A DNA stretch of 18,823 nt from Desulfobacteraceae bacterium (GTDB lineage Bacteria > Desulfobacterota > Desulfobacteria > Desulfobacterales > Desulfosalsimonadaceae), in assembly GCA_024636355.1 (NCBI GenBank), contig JAGXHH010000182.1:1-18823 (forward strand), written 5' to 3'. The notes under the pieces were generated by a model. The model worked only from the letters and a program-made list of their open reading frames with translations. It was not told the DNA's origin and searched no databases. The stretch's first letter is position 1. Each line of letters begins with the position of its first letter. A program made the position numbers and the translations under genes. Positions 6,881 to 14,740 of this stretch are shown here, in pieces.

Positions 6881-9082
6881 ATGAACCCTCTCCACCAGAA
6901 CCTGTCCGGTCAGATCGAACGGATCACCTTCTCCAATCCGGAAACGGGCTATACCATTGCCCGGATGCGGGTTAAGGGACGGCGGGAACTGGTGACCGTG
7001 GTCGGCCGTCTCATGGAGCCGGTTCCCGGTGAAATCATAGAGATGACCGGCCAGTGGAAGATTCATCCCCAGTACGGCGAACAATTCGAAATCGCTGAAT
7101 ACCGGACGACCGTACCTTCGACGGTTCACGGCATCAAAAAATACCTCGGTTCCGGTATGATCAAGGGGATCGGTCCGGTGATGGCCGAACGGATCGTAAC
7201 GCAGTTCGGCAAGCAGGCGCTCAATATCATCGAAAATGAATGCGGGCGCCTGGTCGAAGTCGATGGCATCGGGGCCAGGCGCATCGACATGATCAAAAAG
7301 GCCTGGGCGGAGCAGAAGGAAATCCGCAGTGTCATGCTGTTTTTGCAGTCCCACGAGGTCAGCGCCGCTTATGCCGTCCGGATTTTCCGGCGCTACGGCC
7401 GGGAGTCCGTCGAGGTGGTTCGGGAAAACCCGTATCGGCTGGCCACTGATATCGCCGGAATCGGATTTCTGACCGCAGACAAAATCGCTGCCAAGCTCGG
7501 TTTCGAAAACGCCTCCCCCCTGCGGATCAAAGCCGGCATCCTGTATGTCTTAAACAATCTGTCCGATGACGGGCACGTCTATTACCCCTTTGAAATGCTC
7601 ATCGAAAAGAGCCGGGAAATCCTGGAAGTCGACCGGGAAACGGTCGTCTCGGCCATCGATACCGTTGCGGCTGAACAAGAGATCGTCATAGAAGATATCA
7701 ATGAATCGGTCGATGCGTGTGTTGAAAACAAAAGGGCCGTCTACCTGAAACGGCTGCATGTCTGTGAGACCGGGATTGCCGGAAGGTTTAAGCGCCTGAT
7801 CGCCGGATCCAAGTCCATCCGGCCAGTCGATACAAAACGGGCGGTCGACTGGGTGGAAACGCAGCTCGCCTTCAAGCTGGCCGATTTGCAGAAGGATGCT
7901 ATCCGACAAGCTGTAGAGCAAAAAGTCATGGTGATTACGGGCGGCCCCGGCACCGGCAAGACGACCATCATCCGGGCAATCCTGACCATCTTTGAAAAGC
8001 TTCACATCAACATCCGCCTGGCCGCCCCGACAGGACGTGCCGCCAAGCGGATGAGCGAGACCACCGGTTATCCGGCCGGCACCATTCACCGGATGCTTTC
8101 CTACAATTACGCCGCCGGTGGCTTCCAGAAAAATGAGAAAGATCCGCTGGAATGCGATCTGCTCATTGTCGACGAGGCCTCCATGATCGATACGCTGCTG
8201 ATGTACCACCTGCTTAAGGCCGTGCCGGCAGCCGCCACCCTGGTGTTCGTCGGCGATGTGAACCAGCTCCCCTCTGTGGGGCCGGGAAGCGTGCTCAAGG
8301 ACATCATCGCTTCCCGGGCGGTGCCTGTCGTCCGGTTGTCGGAGATTTTCCGCCAGGCACGGGAAAGCCGGATCGTGGTCAACGCCCACAAGATCAACAG
8401 CGGGGTGATCCCGAAGATTGATCCCGAAGACCGGGATACCGACTTTTACTTTATTGATCAGGCGGAGCCCGAACGGGTGGTCGATATCATCCGGGAACTG
8501 GTGTCCCGGCGGATTCCGGATCGTTTCGGTTTCGACCCGGTAGACGACATCCAGGTGCTGTCCCCGATGCATAAGGGGATTGCGGGAACGGCCAACCTGA
8601 ATATCTGCCTGCAGGATACGTTAAATCCGAAATCCGAGGGTCTTGCGGTCGGCGGATCGGAACTCCGGATAGCCGATAAGGTCATGCAGGTCCGGAACAA
8701 TTATGATAAACAGGTGTTTAACGGAGATATCGGCCGGATTACGGCCATTTGCCGGGACAGCCGGGATTTGACGGTTGACTATGACGGCCGGCAGGTCGTA
8801 TACGATTTTAATGAAGTAGATGAAATCGTACCGGCATACGCCATATCGGTGCACAAGTCCCAGGGGTCCGAATATCCCGTGGTGGTCATGCCGGTACTGA
8901 CGCAGCACTACATGCTGCTGCAGAGGAACCTGATCTACACCGCCGTTACCCGGGGGCGACGGCTGGTGGTGCTGGTCGGCACGAAACGAGCGCTGGCCAT
9001 CGGTGTAAGAAATGACAAGCCCCAGAACCGCTATACCCGGCTGGCCCGGCGGCTTAATCCCGCCCGCCGCAGGCGGGGATAA
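6881..9082 (+). CDS. recD2: RecD2-type SF1B DNA helicase
   Basis: A 733-residue protein with the RecD2 plan: an N-terminal OB-like region (FSNPETGYTIARMRV), helix-hairpin-helix segments (IKGIGPVMAERI, VDGIGARRI), then the helicase core. Walker A is GGPGTGKTT (about 354-362), Walker B is LLIVDEAS (Asp431/Glu432), motif III is GDVNQLPSVGPGSVL, and the C-terminal motif is VHKSQGSEYP (about 657-666). RecD2 proteins unwind DNA 5'-3' without RecBC, in repair and fork processing. ATG 6881 is chosen because the longer frame from 6752 reads through the REP hairpin; the ribosome-binding site before 6881 is weak (ATAGG). It ends 15 bases before trkA, so the two are probably co-transcribed though functionally unrelated. 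Confidence 0.93.
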   Translation: MNPLHQNLSGQIERITFSNPETGYTIARMRVKGRRELVTVVGRLMEPVPGEIIEMTGQWKIHPQYGEQFEIAEYRTTVPSTVHGIKKYLGSGMIKGIGPVMAERIVTQFGKQALNIIENECGRLVEVDGIGARRIDMIKKAWAEQKEIRSVMLFLQSHEVSAAYAVRIFRRYGRESVEVVRENPYRLATDIAGIGFLTADKIAAKLGFENASPLRIKAGILYVLNNLSDDGHVYYPFEMLIEKSREILEVDRETVVSAIDTVAAEQEIVIEDINESVDACVENKRAVYLKRLHVCETGIAGRFKRLIAGSKSIRPVDTKRAVDWVETQLAFKLADLQKDAIRQAVEQKVMVITGGPGTGKTTIIRAILTIFEKLHINIRLAAPTGRAAKRMSETTGYPAGTIHRMLSYNYAAGGFQKNEKDPLECDLLIVDEASMIDTLLMYHLLKAVPAAATLVFVGDVNQLPSVGPGSVLKDIIASRAVPVVRLSEIFRQARESRIVVNAHKINSGVIPKIDPEDRDTDFYFIDQAEPERVVDIIRELVSRRIPDRFGFDPVDDIQVLSPMHKGIAGTANLNICLQDTLNPKSEGLAVGGSELRIADKVMQVRNNYDKQVFNGDIGRITAICRDSRDLTVDYDGRQVVYDFNEVDEIVPAYAISVHKSQGSEYPVVVMPVLTQHYMLLQRNLIYTAVTRGRRLVVLVGTKRALAIGVRNDKPQNRYTRLARRLNPARRRRG

Positions 9083-9097
9083 AGGAGAGACGTTGCC

Positions 9098-10459
9098 GTG
9101 AAAATCATAATTGTGGGAGCCGGAGAAGTCGGTTTTCATATCGCCAGCCGGTTGGCTTACGAAAACAAGGATGTGGTCGTCATCGACAAGGACCCGGAAG
9201 CCATCCGGCGGATTACGGAAAGCATCGATGTGGAGGCGATCAACGGATCGGGCAGCAGCCCGGTTGTCCTTAAAGCCGCCGGCCTCAGGGAAGCCGATAT
9301 CCTCCTGGCGGTCACCGACAGCGATGAGATCAACCTGGTGGCCTGCCTCATGGCCGATGTGATCTCGCCGACCACCAAGAAGCTCGCCCGGGTCCGGGAC
9401 GGGGATTTCGACCAGTATCACGAGACGTTCAAGGAAAACGCGCCTCATATCGATACGGTAATCAATCCGGAAATCGAGGTGGTCAAGACGATCGAGCAAT
9501 ACCTGAGTGTCCCCGGGGCGGTCGATGTGAGCGAGTTTGCCGAAGGGCGCCTGAAGTTCGTCGGGCTGCACCTGCACGAAGGCGACCGGCTGGCCGGGAT
9601 CCGGCTCTCCGAGCTGCCGGGAAAAATCGGTCAGCGGGCCCTGGTGGCCGCCGTGATCCGGGAAGAAGAGCTGATCATTCCCAAGGGGGACAACCGCCTG
9701 CTGCCCGGCGACCTGATCTATTTCATCAGCGAGGAAAAGGGATTGGAGCCGATCCTGTTGGGCTTCAATAAATCGGTCAAACCGGTCCGGCGGGTCATGA
9801 TCGTCGGCGGCGGCCGCATCGGGGCCCGGCTGTCCGAAGTTCTTGAAAAAAAATCGATCCAGACCAAGATCATCGAACGCTCTCCGGCCCGGTGCAATGC
9901 GCTGGCCGAGCAGATGCGAAAGGCCGTGGTGATCCAGGGCGACGGCTCGGACCAGCGCCTGCTGCTGGAGGAAAATATTGAACAGATGGATGCGGTGATC
10001 ACGGTGACAGACGATGAGGAAACCAACATTCTGGTTTCCCTTCTGGCCAAACGGATGGGCGCCGGGAAAACGATCACCCGGTTGAACAAGTTCAGCTATT
10101 TCCCCCTGATGCCGGCCATCGGCATTGAACAGGTCGTCAGCCCCCGGCTGTCGGCGGTCAACACGATCCTGCAGCACATCCGCCGTGGTAAGGTGCTGTC
10201 CGTGCGGACCCTGACCGATGAGCAGGCGGAAGTGCTCGAGGTCGAAGCCTTGGAAACCTCGGAGATCGTGGGCAAGCCGCTGAAGAAAACGTCACTTCCT
10301 GCCGGGTCGCTTGTCATCGGCATCATCCGGGAAGGGCAGGTGATTATTCCCTCGGGTGACAGCATCATCGAGCCCGGCGACCGGATCATCATTTTTGCCA
10401 AGCGGCAGGTGGTTTCCAAGATTGAAAAAATCCTGACGGTTAAACTGGAATTCTTTTAA
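9098..10459 (+). CDS. trkA: Trk potassium uptake regulator TrkA
   Basis: This 453-residue protein carries two RCK units in tandem. The first Rossmann motif is VGAGEVG at residues 6-12 and the second is VGGGRIG at about 236-242, each followed by a TrkA_C domain (ELPGKIGQRALVAAVIR and SLPAGSLVIGIIREGQVIIPSGD). TrkA binds NAD(H)/nucleotides as a cytoplasmic ring beneath TrkH and gates K+ uptake. The GTG start at 9098 is fixed by AAAGGAGAG (9081-9089), 8 bases upstream. trkH begins 2 bases after the stop codon, so translation is probably coupled and the two subunits are made together. Full length for the two-RCK form. Confidence 0.97.
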   Translation: MKIIIVGAGEVGFHIASRLAYENKDVVVIDKDPEAIRRITESIDVEAINGSGSSPVVLKAAGLREADILLAVTDSDEINLVACLMADVISPTTKKLARVRDGDFDQYHETFKENAPHIDTVINPEIEVVKTIEQYLSVPGAVDVSEFAEGRLKFVGLHLHEGDRLAGIRLSELPGKIGQRALVAAVIREEELIIPKGDNRLLPGDLIYFISEEKGLEPILLGFNKSVKPVRRVMIVGGGRIGARLSEVLEKKSIQTKIIERSPARCNALAEQMRKAVVIQGDGSDQRLLLEENIEQMDAVITVTDDEETNILVSLLAKRMGAGKTITRLNKFSYFPLMPAIGIEQVVSPRLSAVNTILQHIRRGKVLSVRTLTDEQAEVLEVEALETSEIVGKPLKKTSLPAGSLVIGIIREGQVIIPSGDSIIEPGDRIIIFAKRQVVSKIEKILTVKLEFF

Positions 10460-10461
10460 AT

Positions 10462-11910
10462 ATGCGCTGGTCGTTCGTCTTCCAGCATGTCGGGGTGCTG
10501 ATTTTCTTCCTGGGCCTGAACCTGGTTTTCCCGATCGGGTTTTCCCTGTTCTACAACGATGGCAGCCTCTCTGCGCTGGTCAAATCGATGGCCATTACAG
10601 TGGCGGCGGGCCTGGCCCTGTTTCTGATCTTTCGGCAGGCGAAAACTGAATACATCAGCCAGCGAGAGGGAATGGCGATCGTGGCGATCGGCTGGACGGC
10701 GGTCGGCCTGTTTGCCGCCCTTCCCTTTTATTTCGACGGCATGTTTGTGCTGTTTGCCGATGCCTTCTTTGAAGCGGTCTCGGGATTTACAACGACCGGG
10801 GCGTCCGTGCTGACCGACATCGAAGCCGTATCCGAAAGTATGCTGTTCTGGCGCAGCTACATCCAATGGCTCGGCGGCATGGGAATCATCGTTTTGACCA
10901 TTGCGATCCTGCCGTTTTTAGGCGTAGGCGGCTTCCAGCTCTACAAGGCCGAGGTGCCGAGCCCCGTGCCGGACAAGCTTCGGCCCCGGATCAAAGATAC
11001 GGCCATGGTGCTCTGGAAGGTCTACGTCCTGTTCACGGTGGTGTTGCTGGTTCTGCTGATGTTCGGGGGCCTCAACTTCTATGAGGCCGCCTGCCATGCC
11101 CTGACCACCATGCCGACCGGCGGATTTTCGACCAACAACCTGTCGGTCGCCCACTATGACAGCGTCTACCTGGACTGCATTTTTATCCTGTTCATGTTTA
11201 TCGCCGGGATCAATTTCTCCCTCCACTACCAGATGCTAAGGGGGCGGCCCCTGGCGTACTGGAAGGATTCAGAGTGCCGATTTTTTGTCGTTACGGTCCT
11301 GGTGCTGGTCCTGATCGTCAGTGCCAGCCTGTTCAACTCCGTTTATTTCACTATATGGGAATGCCTGCGGTACGGGGCCTTCCAGGTGGTCTCGATCCTG
11401 ACCACCACCGGTTATGCTACCGACAATTACAATCACTGGCCGGCCATGGCGCAGATGATCCTGCTGTTGTGCATGTTTTTCGGTGCGTCGGCCGGATCGA
11501 CCGGCGGCGGCATGAAGATGCTGCGGATTATGTGCTGCTTTAAATTCAGCTACAAGGAACTGTTTGCCCTGCTGCATCCCCATGCGGTTACCCGTGTGAA
11601 AATCGGGGGAAAGACGGTTTCCGACAGCGTCATCGGCAGTATTTTAGGTTTTCTGGTCCTCTACATGGCCATCTTTGCCATATCTTCCGTACTGCTGACG
11701 GCCATGGGGGTCGACTTCGTGACCGCTTTTTCCGCCGTGGCCTCATCGCTCGGCAATATCGGCCCGGGGCTCGGCAACGTCGGCCCGGTCGACAATTACG
11801 CCCACATGCCGTACATGGGCAAATGGCTGCTTGCCTGGTGCATGCTCCTGGGTCGCCTGGAAATCTATACGGTCATCATTTTTCTGGTTCCCGAATTCTG
11901 GCGGAAATAA
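10462..11910 (+). CDS. trkH: Trk/Ktr potassium channel-like subunit TrkH
   Basis: This 482-residue polytopic membrane protein has the four pore-loop repeats of the SKT family: GFTTTGASV (about residue 110), TTMPTGGFSTNN, TTTGYATDN and SLGNIGPGLGNVGP, each with its filter glycine. These form the K+ path; TrkA beneath it supplies nucleotide gating. The ATG overlaps nothing but follows the trkA stop by only 2 bases, with no separate Shine-Dalgarno beyond the trkA coding end, consistent with coupled translation. The family's usual length is about 480 residues, so it is complete. No clear terminator follows; the next transcript starts at its own promoter near 12019. Confidence 0.97.
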   Translation: MRWSFVFQHVGVLIFFLGLNLVFPIGFSLFYNDGSLSALVKSMAITVAAGLALFLIFRQAKTEYISQREGMAIVAIGWTAVGLFAALPFYFDGMFVLFADAFFEAVSGFTTTGASVLTDIEAVSESMLFWRSYIQWLGGMGIIVLTIAILPFLGVGGFQLYKAEVPSPVPDKLRPRIKDTAMVLWKVYVLFTVVLLVLLMFGGLNFYEAACHALTTMPTGGFSTNNLSVAHYDSVYLDCIFILFMFIAGINFSLHYQMLRGRPLAYWKDSECRFFVVTVLVLVLIVSASLFNSVYFTIWECLRYGAFQVVSILTTTGYATDNYNHWPAMAQMILLLCMFFGASAGSTGGGMKMLRIMCCFKFSYKELFALLHPHAVTRVKIGGKTVSDSVIGSILGFLVLYMAIFAISSVLLTAMGVDFVTAFSAVASSLGNIGPGLGNVGPVDNYAHMPYMGKWLLAWCMLLGRLEIYTVIIFLVPEFWRK

Positions 11911-11978
11911 AGATCGGGGATTATGTTTTTAATCAACGCATCACCTGAACCTCGAGGGGGGTTAACCCTAAAACGCAG

Positions 11979-12000
11979 GTCGATTTAAAAAAAATCCGAC
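11979..12000. other. Small hairpin in the trkH-tRNA gap
   Basis: GTCGATTT (11979-11986) pairs with AAATCCGAC (11992-12000) with one bulged C and a 5-A loop. A 12-bp palindrome, AGGGTTAACCCT, lies just upstream near 11958-11969. Neither is followed by a T-tract on the + strand, so I cannot call a terminator for trkH. Confidence 0.3.
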
Positions 12001-12018
12001 AGGAGGTTACTTTTCCGG

Positions 12019-12047
12019 TTGACAGCACGTTTTTAAAACTATATAAA
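12019..12047 (+). promoter_or_regulatory. Near-consensus sigma70 promoter for the tRNA pair
   Basis: TTGACA (12019-12024), a 17-base spacer and TATAAA (12042-12047) give a perfect -35 and a 5/6 match at -10. The predicted start, near 12054, is about 20 bases before mature tRNA-Lys. This is the strongest promoter seen in the window. Confidence 0.85.
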
Positions 12048-12072
12048 AAGCACTTTATCGGACTTGGTGCTC

Positions 12073-12148
12073 GGGCCGTTAACTCAGTCGGTAGAGTATC
12101 TGCCTTTTAAGCAGAGAGTCGCTGGTTCGAGCCCAGCACGGCCCACCA
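12073..12148 (+). tRNA. tRNA-Lys (anticodon TTT)
   Basis: A complete 76-nt cloverleaf. GGGCCGT (12073-12079) pairs with ACGGCCC (12138-12144), followed by discriminator A and an encoded CCA. The anticodon stem TCTGC/GCAGA holds loop CTTTTAA with anticodon TTT at 12106-12108, and the T arm is GCTGG-TTCGAGC-CCAGC. It is transcribed with tRNA-Glu 18 bases downstream. Confidence 0.97.
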
Positions 12149-12166
12149 AAACTTCGTTAAATTTGC

Positions 12167-12244
12167 GTCCCCATCGTCTAGCCCGGTCCAGGACACCGGC
12201 CTTTCACGCCGGCGACAGGGGTTCAAATCCCCTTGGGGACGCCA
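12167..12244 (+). tRNA. tRNA-Glu (anticodon TTC)
   Basis: A complete 78-nt tRNA. GTCCCCA (12167-12173) pairs with TGGGGAC (12234-12240), followed by discriminator G and an encoded CCA. The anticodon loop CTTTCAC carries TTC at 12203-12205. A decayed tyrosine recombinase gene begins 73 bases past its 3' end on the opposite strand, the arrangement expected where an element has integrated into a tRNA 3' end. Confidence 0.97.
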
Positions 12245-12288
12245 CCAATTTTCAATAGGTTGTGAAAACAACATGCCCTTTGTGGACG

Positions 12289-12313
12289 CCGGATGTAAAA
12301 TCCGGATGTAAAA
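12289..12313. repeat. Short direct repeat between tRNA-Glu and the integrase remnant
   Basis: CCGGATGTAAAA occurs at 12289-12300 and again at 12302-12313, one base apart. The location, between a tRNA 3' end and an integrase gene, is where integrase arm-binding or excisionase sites usually lie; the assignment as such is inference. Confidence 0.4.
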
Positions 12314-12344
12314 CGGCTCAGGACTTGCCTCCTGCAGCCGTTTT
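12310..12344. terminator. Bidirectional terminator at the integrase 3' end
   Basis: AAAACGGCT (12310-12318) pairs with AGCCGTTTT (12336-12344); CAGG/CCTG can extend the stem inward. On the + strand it runs into seven Ts and could end the tRNA transcript; on the minus strand it overlaps the integrase stop codon and is followed by TTTT. Confidence 0.75.
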
Positions 12345-12943
12345 TTTATGGCCGAACGGAATCACTTTGCATTCCCGCTGGAGGCCTTCGTCCAATACCT
12401 TTTTTACCTCGTTGATGCCAATTGACCGCAGATATCTGGCGGTCGTGGTTGACGATTTGTGGCGAGTATGGCCTGAATGTGGCTTTGGCTATAACCGCGC
12501 GCGTACAGTGTGGATGCTGCCAGGTGCCGGATGGCGTGCCAGCCGAACGGTTTCACTTTCGCTTTGGCGCACCAGGTGGGCATGGCGTGACGGCGTTGGA
12601 CAAACGGCAGGCCGAAGTATTGCGTGGCACAGGGCAGGGGCGACAGGCAGACGAACAGGTGCTGCTTGTCCGCGGTGCGGTGCGCCAGCCGGATCTCGGC
12701 CCAGGCTTTTAGTTCTTCGGTCAGCTCTGCCGTCATCGGCAGCCAGTCGTATTCCATGGCGCCGCCTTCGCGCTTTCTCGTCCAGAGCCGGATGCTCTTT
12801 CGGGAAAAATCCACGTCGGACCATTTGGCGCGGAAGAATTCGGTGCGGCGGGCGGCCAGGTGCAGGTATGCCAGCAGCATAACCCTGTCCTGGACATCGG
12901 CATCGGTGCCCGTTTCTGCGGATTTGCCTCCGGCCCCGCTTGG
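12318..12943 (-). pseudogene. Tyrosine recombinase (phage-type integrase), catalytic domain, frameshifted remnant
   Basis: The minus strand encodes an integrase catalytic domain: ADVQDRVMLLAYLHLAARRTEFFRAKW (first catalytic Arg in AARRTEF), a central region, and HAIRHLAASTLYARGYS (the HxxR motif). In this frame the protein then derails (ILATNRQPRPP). One base out of phase, the next frame continues as RHKSSTTTARYLRS, containing the nucleophilic Tyr (codon 12432-12434), and ends at 12318. A single lost base near 12461-12468 therefore separates HxxR from Tyr. The N-terminal arm-binding and core-binding domains are missing: the frame is closed upstream at 12944 and merges into the helix-turn-helix remnant. 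It is probably inactive, the mark of an element once integrated at tRNA-Glu. Confidence 0.85.
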
Positions 12944-13207
12944 TTAATAGCGTTGGCATTTAAGACCTCCAATATTCGATTTTCAAAGAACCGCACGGTC
13001 CCGGGTGCGACCGCGATACCACCCCACCGCTTGTAATACTTCCGAACGGTGCGCGCGTCAACTCCGAGGATGCCGGCCAGTTCCCGGGCGGTCATGGGAC
13101 GGCCCAGGTCTATTACGTTTATTAAGGTCGTCGGCCATCCGCTTGGTGCCGTAATTACGCACCAGCAGCTTTATCTTTTCCATTATGTCGTCTCTTTCTA
13201 CCGGCAT
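12920..13207 (-). pseudogene. Helix-turn-helix DNA-binding protein, frameshifted remnant
   Basis: From ATG 13207, preceded by GGAGGT 9 bases upstream, the minus strand reads MPVERDDIMEKIKLLVRNYGTKRMADDL before the frame fails. One frame over it continues as DLGRPMTARELAGILGVDARTVRKYYKRWGG and on to APGTVRFFENRILEVLNAN, a helix-turn-helix unit of the kind used by excisionase-like or small regulatory proteins. The two parts join naturally at the shared DDL/DLGRP zone near 13110-13125, so one indel accounts for the break. The 3' end runs into the integrase catalytic domain without the integrase N-terminal region, which implies a deletion fused two neighbouring genes. The link to integration control is inference from context. 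Confidence 0.65.
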
Positions 13208-13308
13208 CAGAAAACACCTCCGATTTTCTTATTGATTTTTCTAGTACAAAAAAATATGCAATTATTCGACAAACACATCTAAATCGAAAACGAATTCGAA
13301 ACGGGAAA

Positions 13309-13509
13309 TCAGAAGATGCTTTTTTTCTTGGCCAGCCAGTAGGGGATGACAACTTCATGTTTCCGGGGGCTGCTGCCGATCGGCCGCATGGCGCGCACTA
13401 TGCGTTTGGGCAGCCAGACCGACAACCGGCCGGCGGTCACCCGGGACGCTCGGAGCGACGGGTACTGGAGCGTGCCGTAGAAACTTATTGTTTCGGACTT
13501 TGTGCGCAT
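13309..13509 (-). CDS. Small hypothetical protein, possible mobile-element gene
   Basis: A 66-residue open frame, MRTKSETISFYGTLQYPS to VIPYWLAKKKSIF. I do not recognise the family; it has a plausible soluble beta-rich composition, no membrane helix and no cysteines. It lies on the same strand as the integrase and helix-turn-helix remnants and its start overlaps, in another frame, the 3' end of the frameshifted fragment at 13485-13768, as two adjacent phage-type genes would. The ribosome-binding site is weak (GGAC about 9 bases upstream). It could be intact or another decayed piece. Confidence 0.4.
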   Translation of the reverse strand: MRTKSETISFYGTLQYPSLRASRVTAGRLSVWLPKRIVRAMRPIGSSPRKHEVVIPYWLAKKKSIF

Positions 13510-13768
13510 GAGCGGTTGTCCATGTGCTGATTGAATGTTTCACGATCCGGGGCGATCGGTCCGACATGCCGGTGGTACCAGGCCAGAAACCGAGCGTATA
13601 ACTCCGAGGTCGAATCGGCATCTTTGCCGTGTTGTTCTAAAAATAGCTGAAATTATCGACATTTTCGAATCCCTTTGCTTTACGCTGCGGCCTGGCACGG
13701 CGCGCCGGCTGGTTCCACGTTTTTTTCGATCCAGGCAAGGCGGGACTTGATTTCTTCTTTTGATCCAT
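13485..13768 (-). pseudogene. Frameshifted small gene of the decayed integrated element
   Basis: From ATG 13768 the minus strand reads MDQKKKSSPALPG... and KTWNQPARRARPQRKAKG to FENVDNF, then hits a stop at 13637. In the neighbouring frame the reading continues as QLFLEQHGKDADSTSELYAR and FLAWYHRHVGPIAPDRETFNQHM, ending at 13485. Both halves have protein-like composition and join at the asparagine-phenylalanine codons around 13645, so a one-base indel is the simplest explanation. The basic N-terminus suggests a nucleic-acid-binding or phage accessory protein, but no family is recognised. Confidence 0.45.
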
Positions 13769-13850
13769 AAAGCCATTGAGTCGCCGGGCAATTTGCCCTA
13801 CGCTGAAAAAAAAAGAGAGCTTAAACCCTTTTGTGAAGGAGATGTGATTT

Positions 13851-14699
13851 TTGGCAGCTGTCGGCAGGTGCAAAAAATGTGGTGCGATTTTAAAGGCAGA
13901 ATCAAAACTGTGTAAGACCTGTATCGCAAAGGGATTTTCAAAAACCGTTATAGCAATTTCTGTATCTATCCTGCTTATTGCTCTTGCTTCCGTTGCCATT
14001 GACGGCCTAAGAGACCATTTCGAAAAAAGAAGAGTGGAGAAAAAAAGCCAGGAAATCGCCAGAAAAGCTGAAATGGAACGGCAAGATTTCATAAAGGATG
14101 CTGAACGGAACTATCAAGAAATGATATCGTTGTATAGAAATGAAAAATACAATCAAACCCGGTATCTCTATGATCAATTCAAAAAATACGATTACCTGGA
14201 ATACAAAGACGTAAGGGATTATGAAAAAAAGATTGCAATTTCCAAATTGGAGTTTAAAGCCTCATATCTGCGAGAATCTGAAGCTGCTAAAAAATACAAG
14301 ACATATTTAGAACTGTTAAAAATTGATCCAGAGAACAAACAATATACAAACAAGGCATTCTATTACAAAAATCTTTCAGATGAGCAGGAACGACTTGAAC
14401 GCATCACGGCCGAAAGAAAAAAAAGAGAGATTGCAAGGATTGAGAATTTATACGGGGAAAAACCAAAAAACAGTGCATGGGACGGGACCGTTTATTGCAT
14501 CGAAAGGTATATCGAATCCATAGCAAAGGATCCAGACAGTCTTGTATTTGAAAAATGGAGTGGCCCGGAGCTTGTTGAAAAAGAGGGTTGGATCGTCCTG
14601 TGTCAATTCAGAGGCAAAAACGGTTTTGGCGGTTATACGAGAGAAACAAAGATGTTCACTATCCGGCACGGAAACGTCATGTCGATAAAAGACATTTAA
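13851..14699 (+). CDS. Membrane-anchored zinc-ribbon and coiled-coil protein of unknown function
   Basis: This 282-residue protein opens with a compact zinc ribbon (Cys7, Cys10, Cys21, Cys24), followed by one membrane helix (about 32-50, TVIAISVSILLIALASVAI), a long lysine/glutamate-rich helical region with coiled-coil character (about 58-210), and a C-terminal globular domain of about 75 residues (SAWDGTVYCIERYIESIAKDP... to GGYTRETKMF) of a kind that recurs at the end of many bacterial hypothetical proteins. The start is TTG 13851: an in-frame stop lies just upstream and AAGGAGA (13836-13842) is correctly placed. The gene is clearly A+T-richer than the housekeeping genes to its left, consistent with acquisition. 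The ribbon would face the cytosol and the C-terminal domain the periplasm if the helix is a plain anchor. Function unknown. Confidence 0.75.
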   Translation: MAAVGRCKKCGAILKAESKLCKTCIAKGFSKTVIAISVSILLIALASVAIDGLRDHFEKRRVEKKSQEIARKAEMERQDFIKDAERNYQEMISLYRNEKYNQTRYLYDQFKKYDYLEYKDVRDYEKKIAISKLEFKASYLRESEAAKKYKTYLELLKIDPENKQYTNKAFYYKNLSDEQERLERITAERKKREIARIENLYGEKPKNSAWDGTVYCIERYIESIAKDPDSLVFEKWSGPELVEKEGWIVLCQFRGKNGFGGYTRETKMFTIRHGNVMSIKDI

Positions 14700-14740
14700 A
14701 TAATCTTATACCGATTAAACATGCTTAGGAGCCCCCCGCC

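Noticed and set aside
8621..10177. Long antisense frame (518 codons) opposite recD2 and trkA
   Set aside because: It is the shadow of two strongly conserved + strand genes, caused by high GC codon use, and has no recognisable domain.
12064..12258. Open frame across the two tRNA genes
   Set aside because: The DNA folds as two complete tRNAs; the frame is incidental.
12262..12882. Plus-strand frame opposite the integrase remnant
   Set aside because: The minus strand carries the integrase motifs; the plus frame is tryptophan/arginine-rich shadow sequence.
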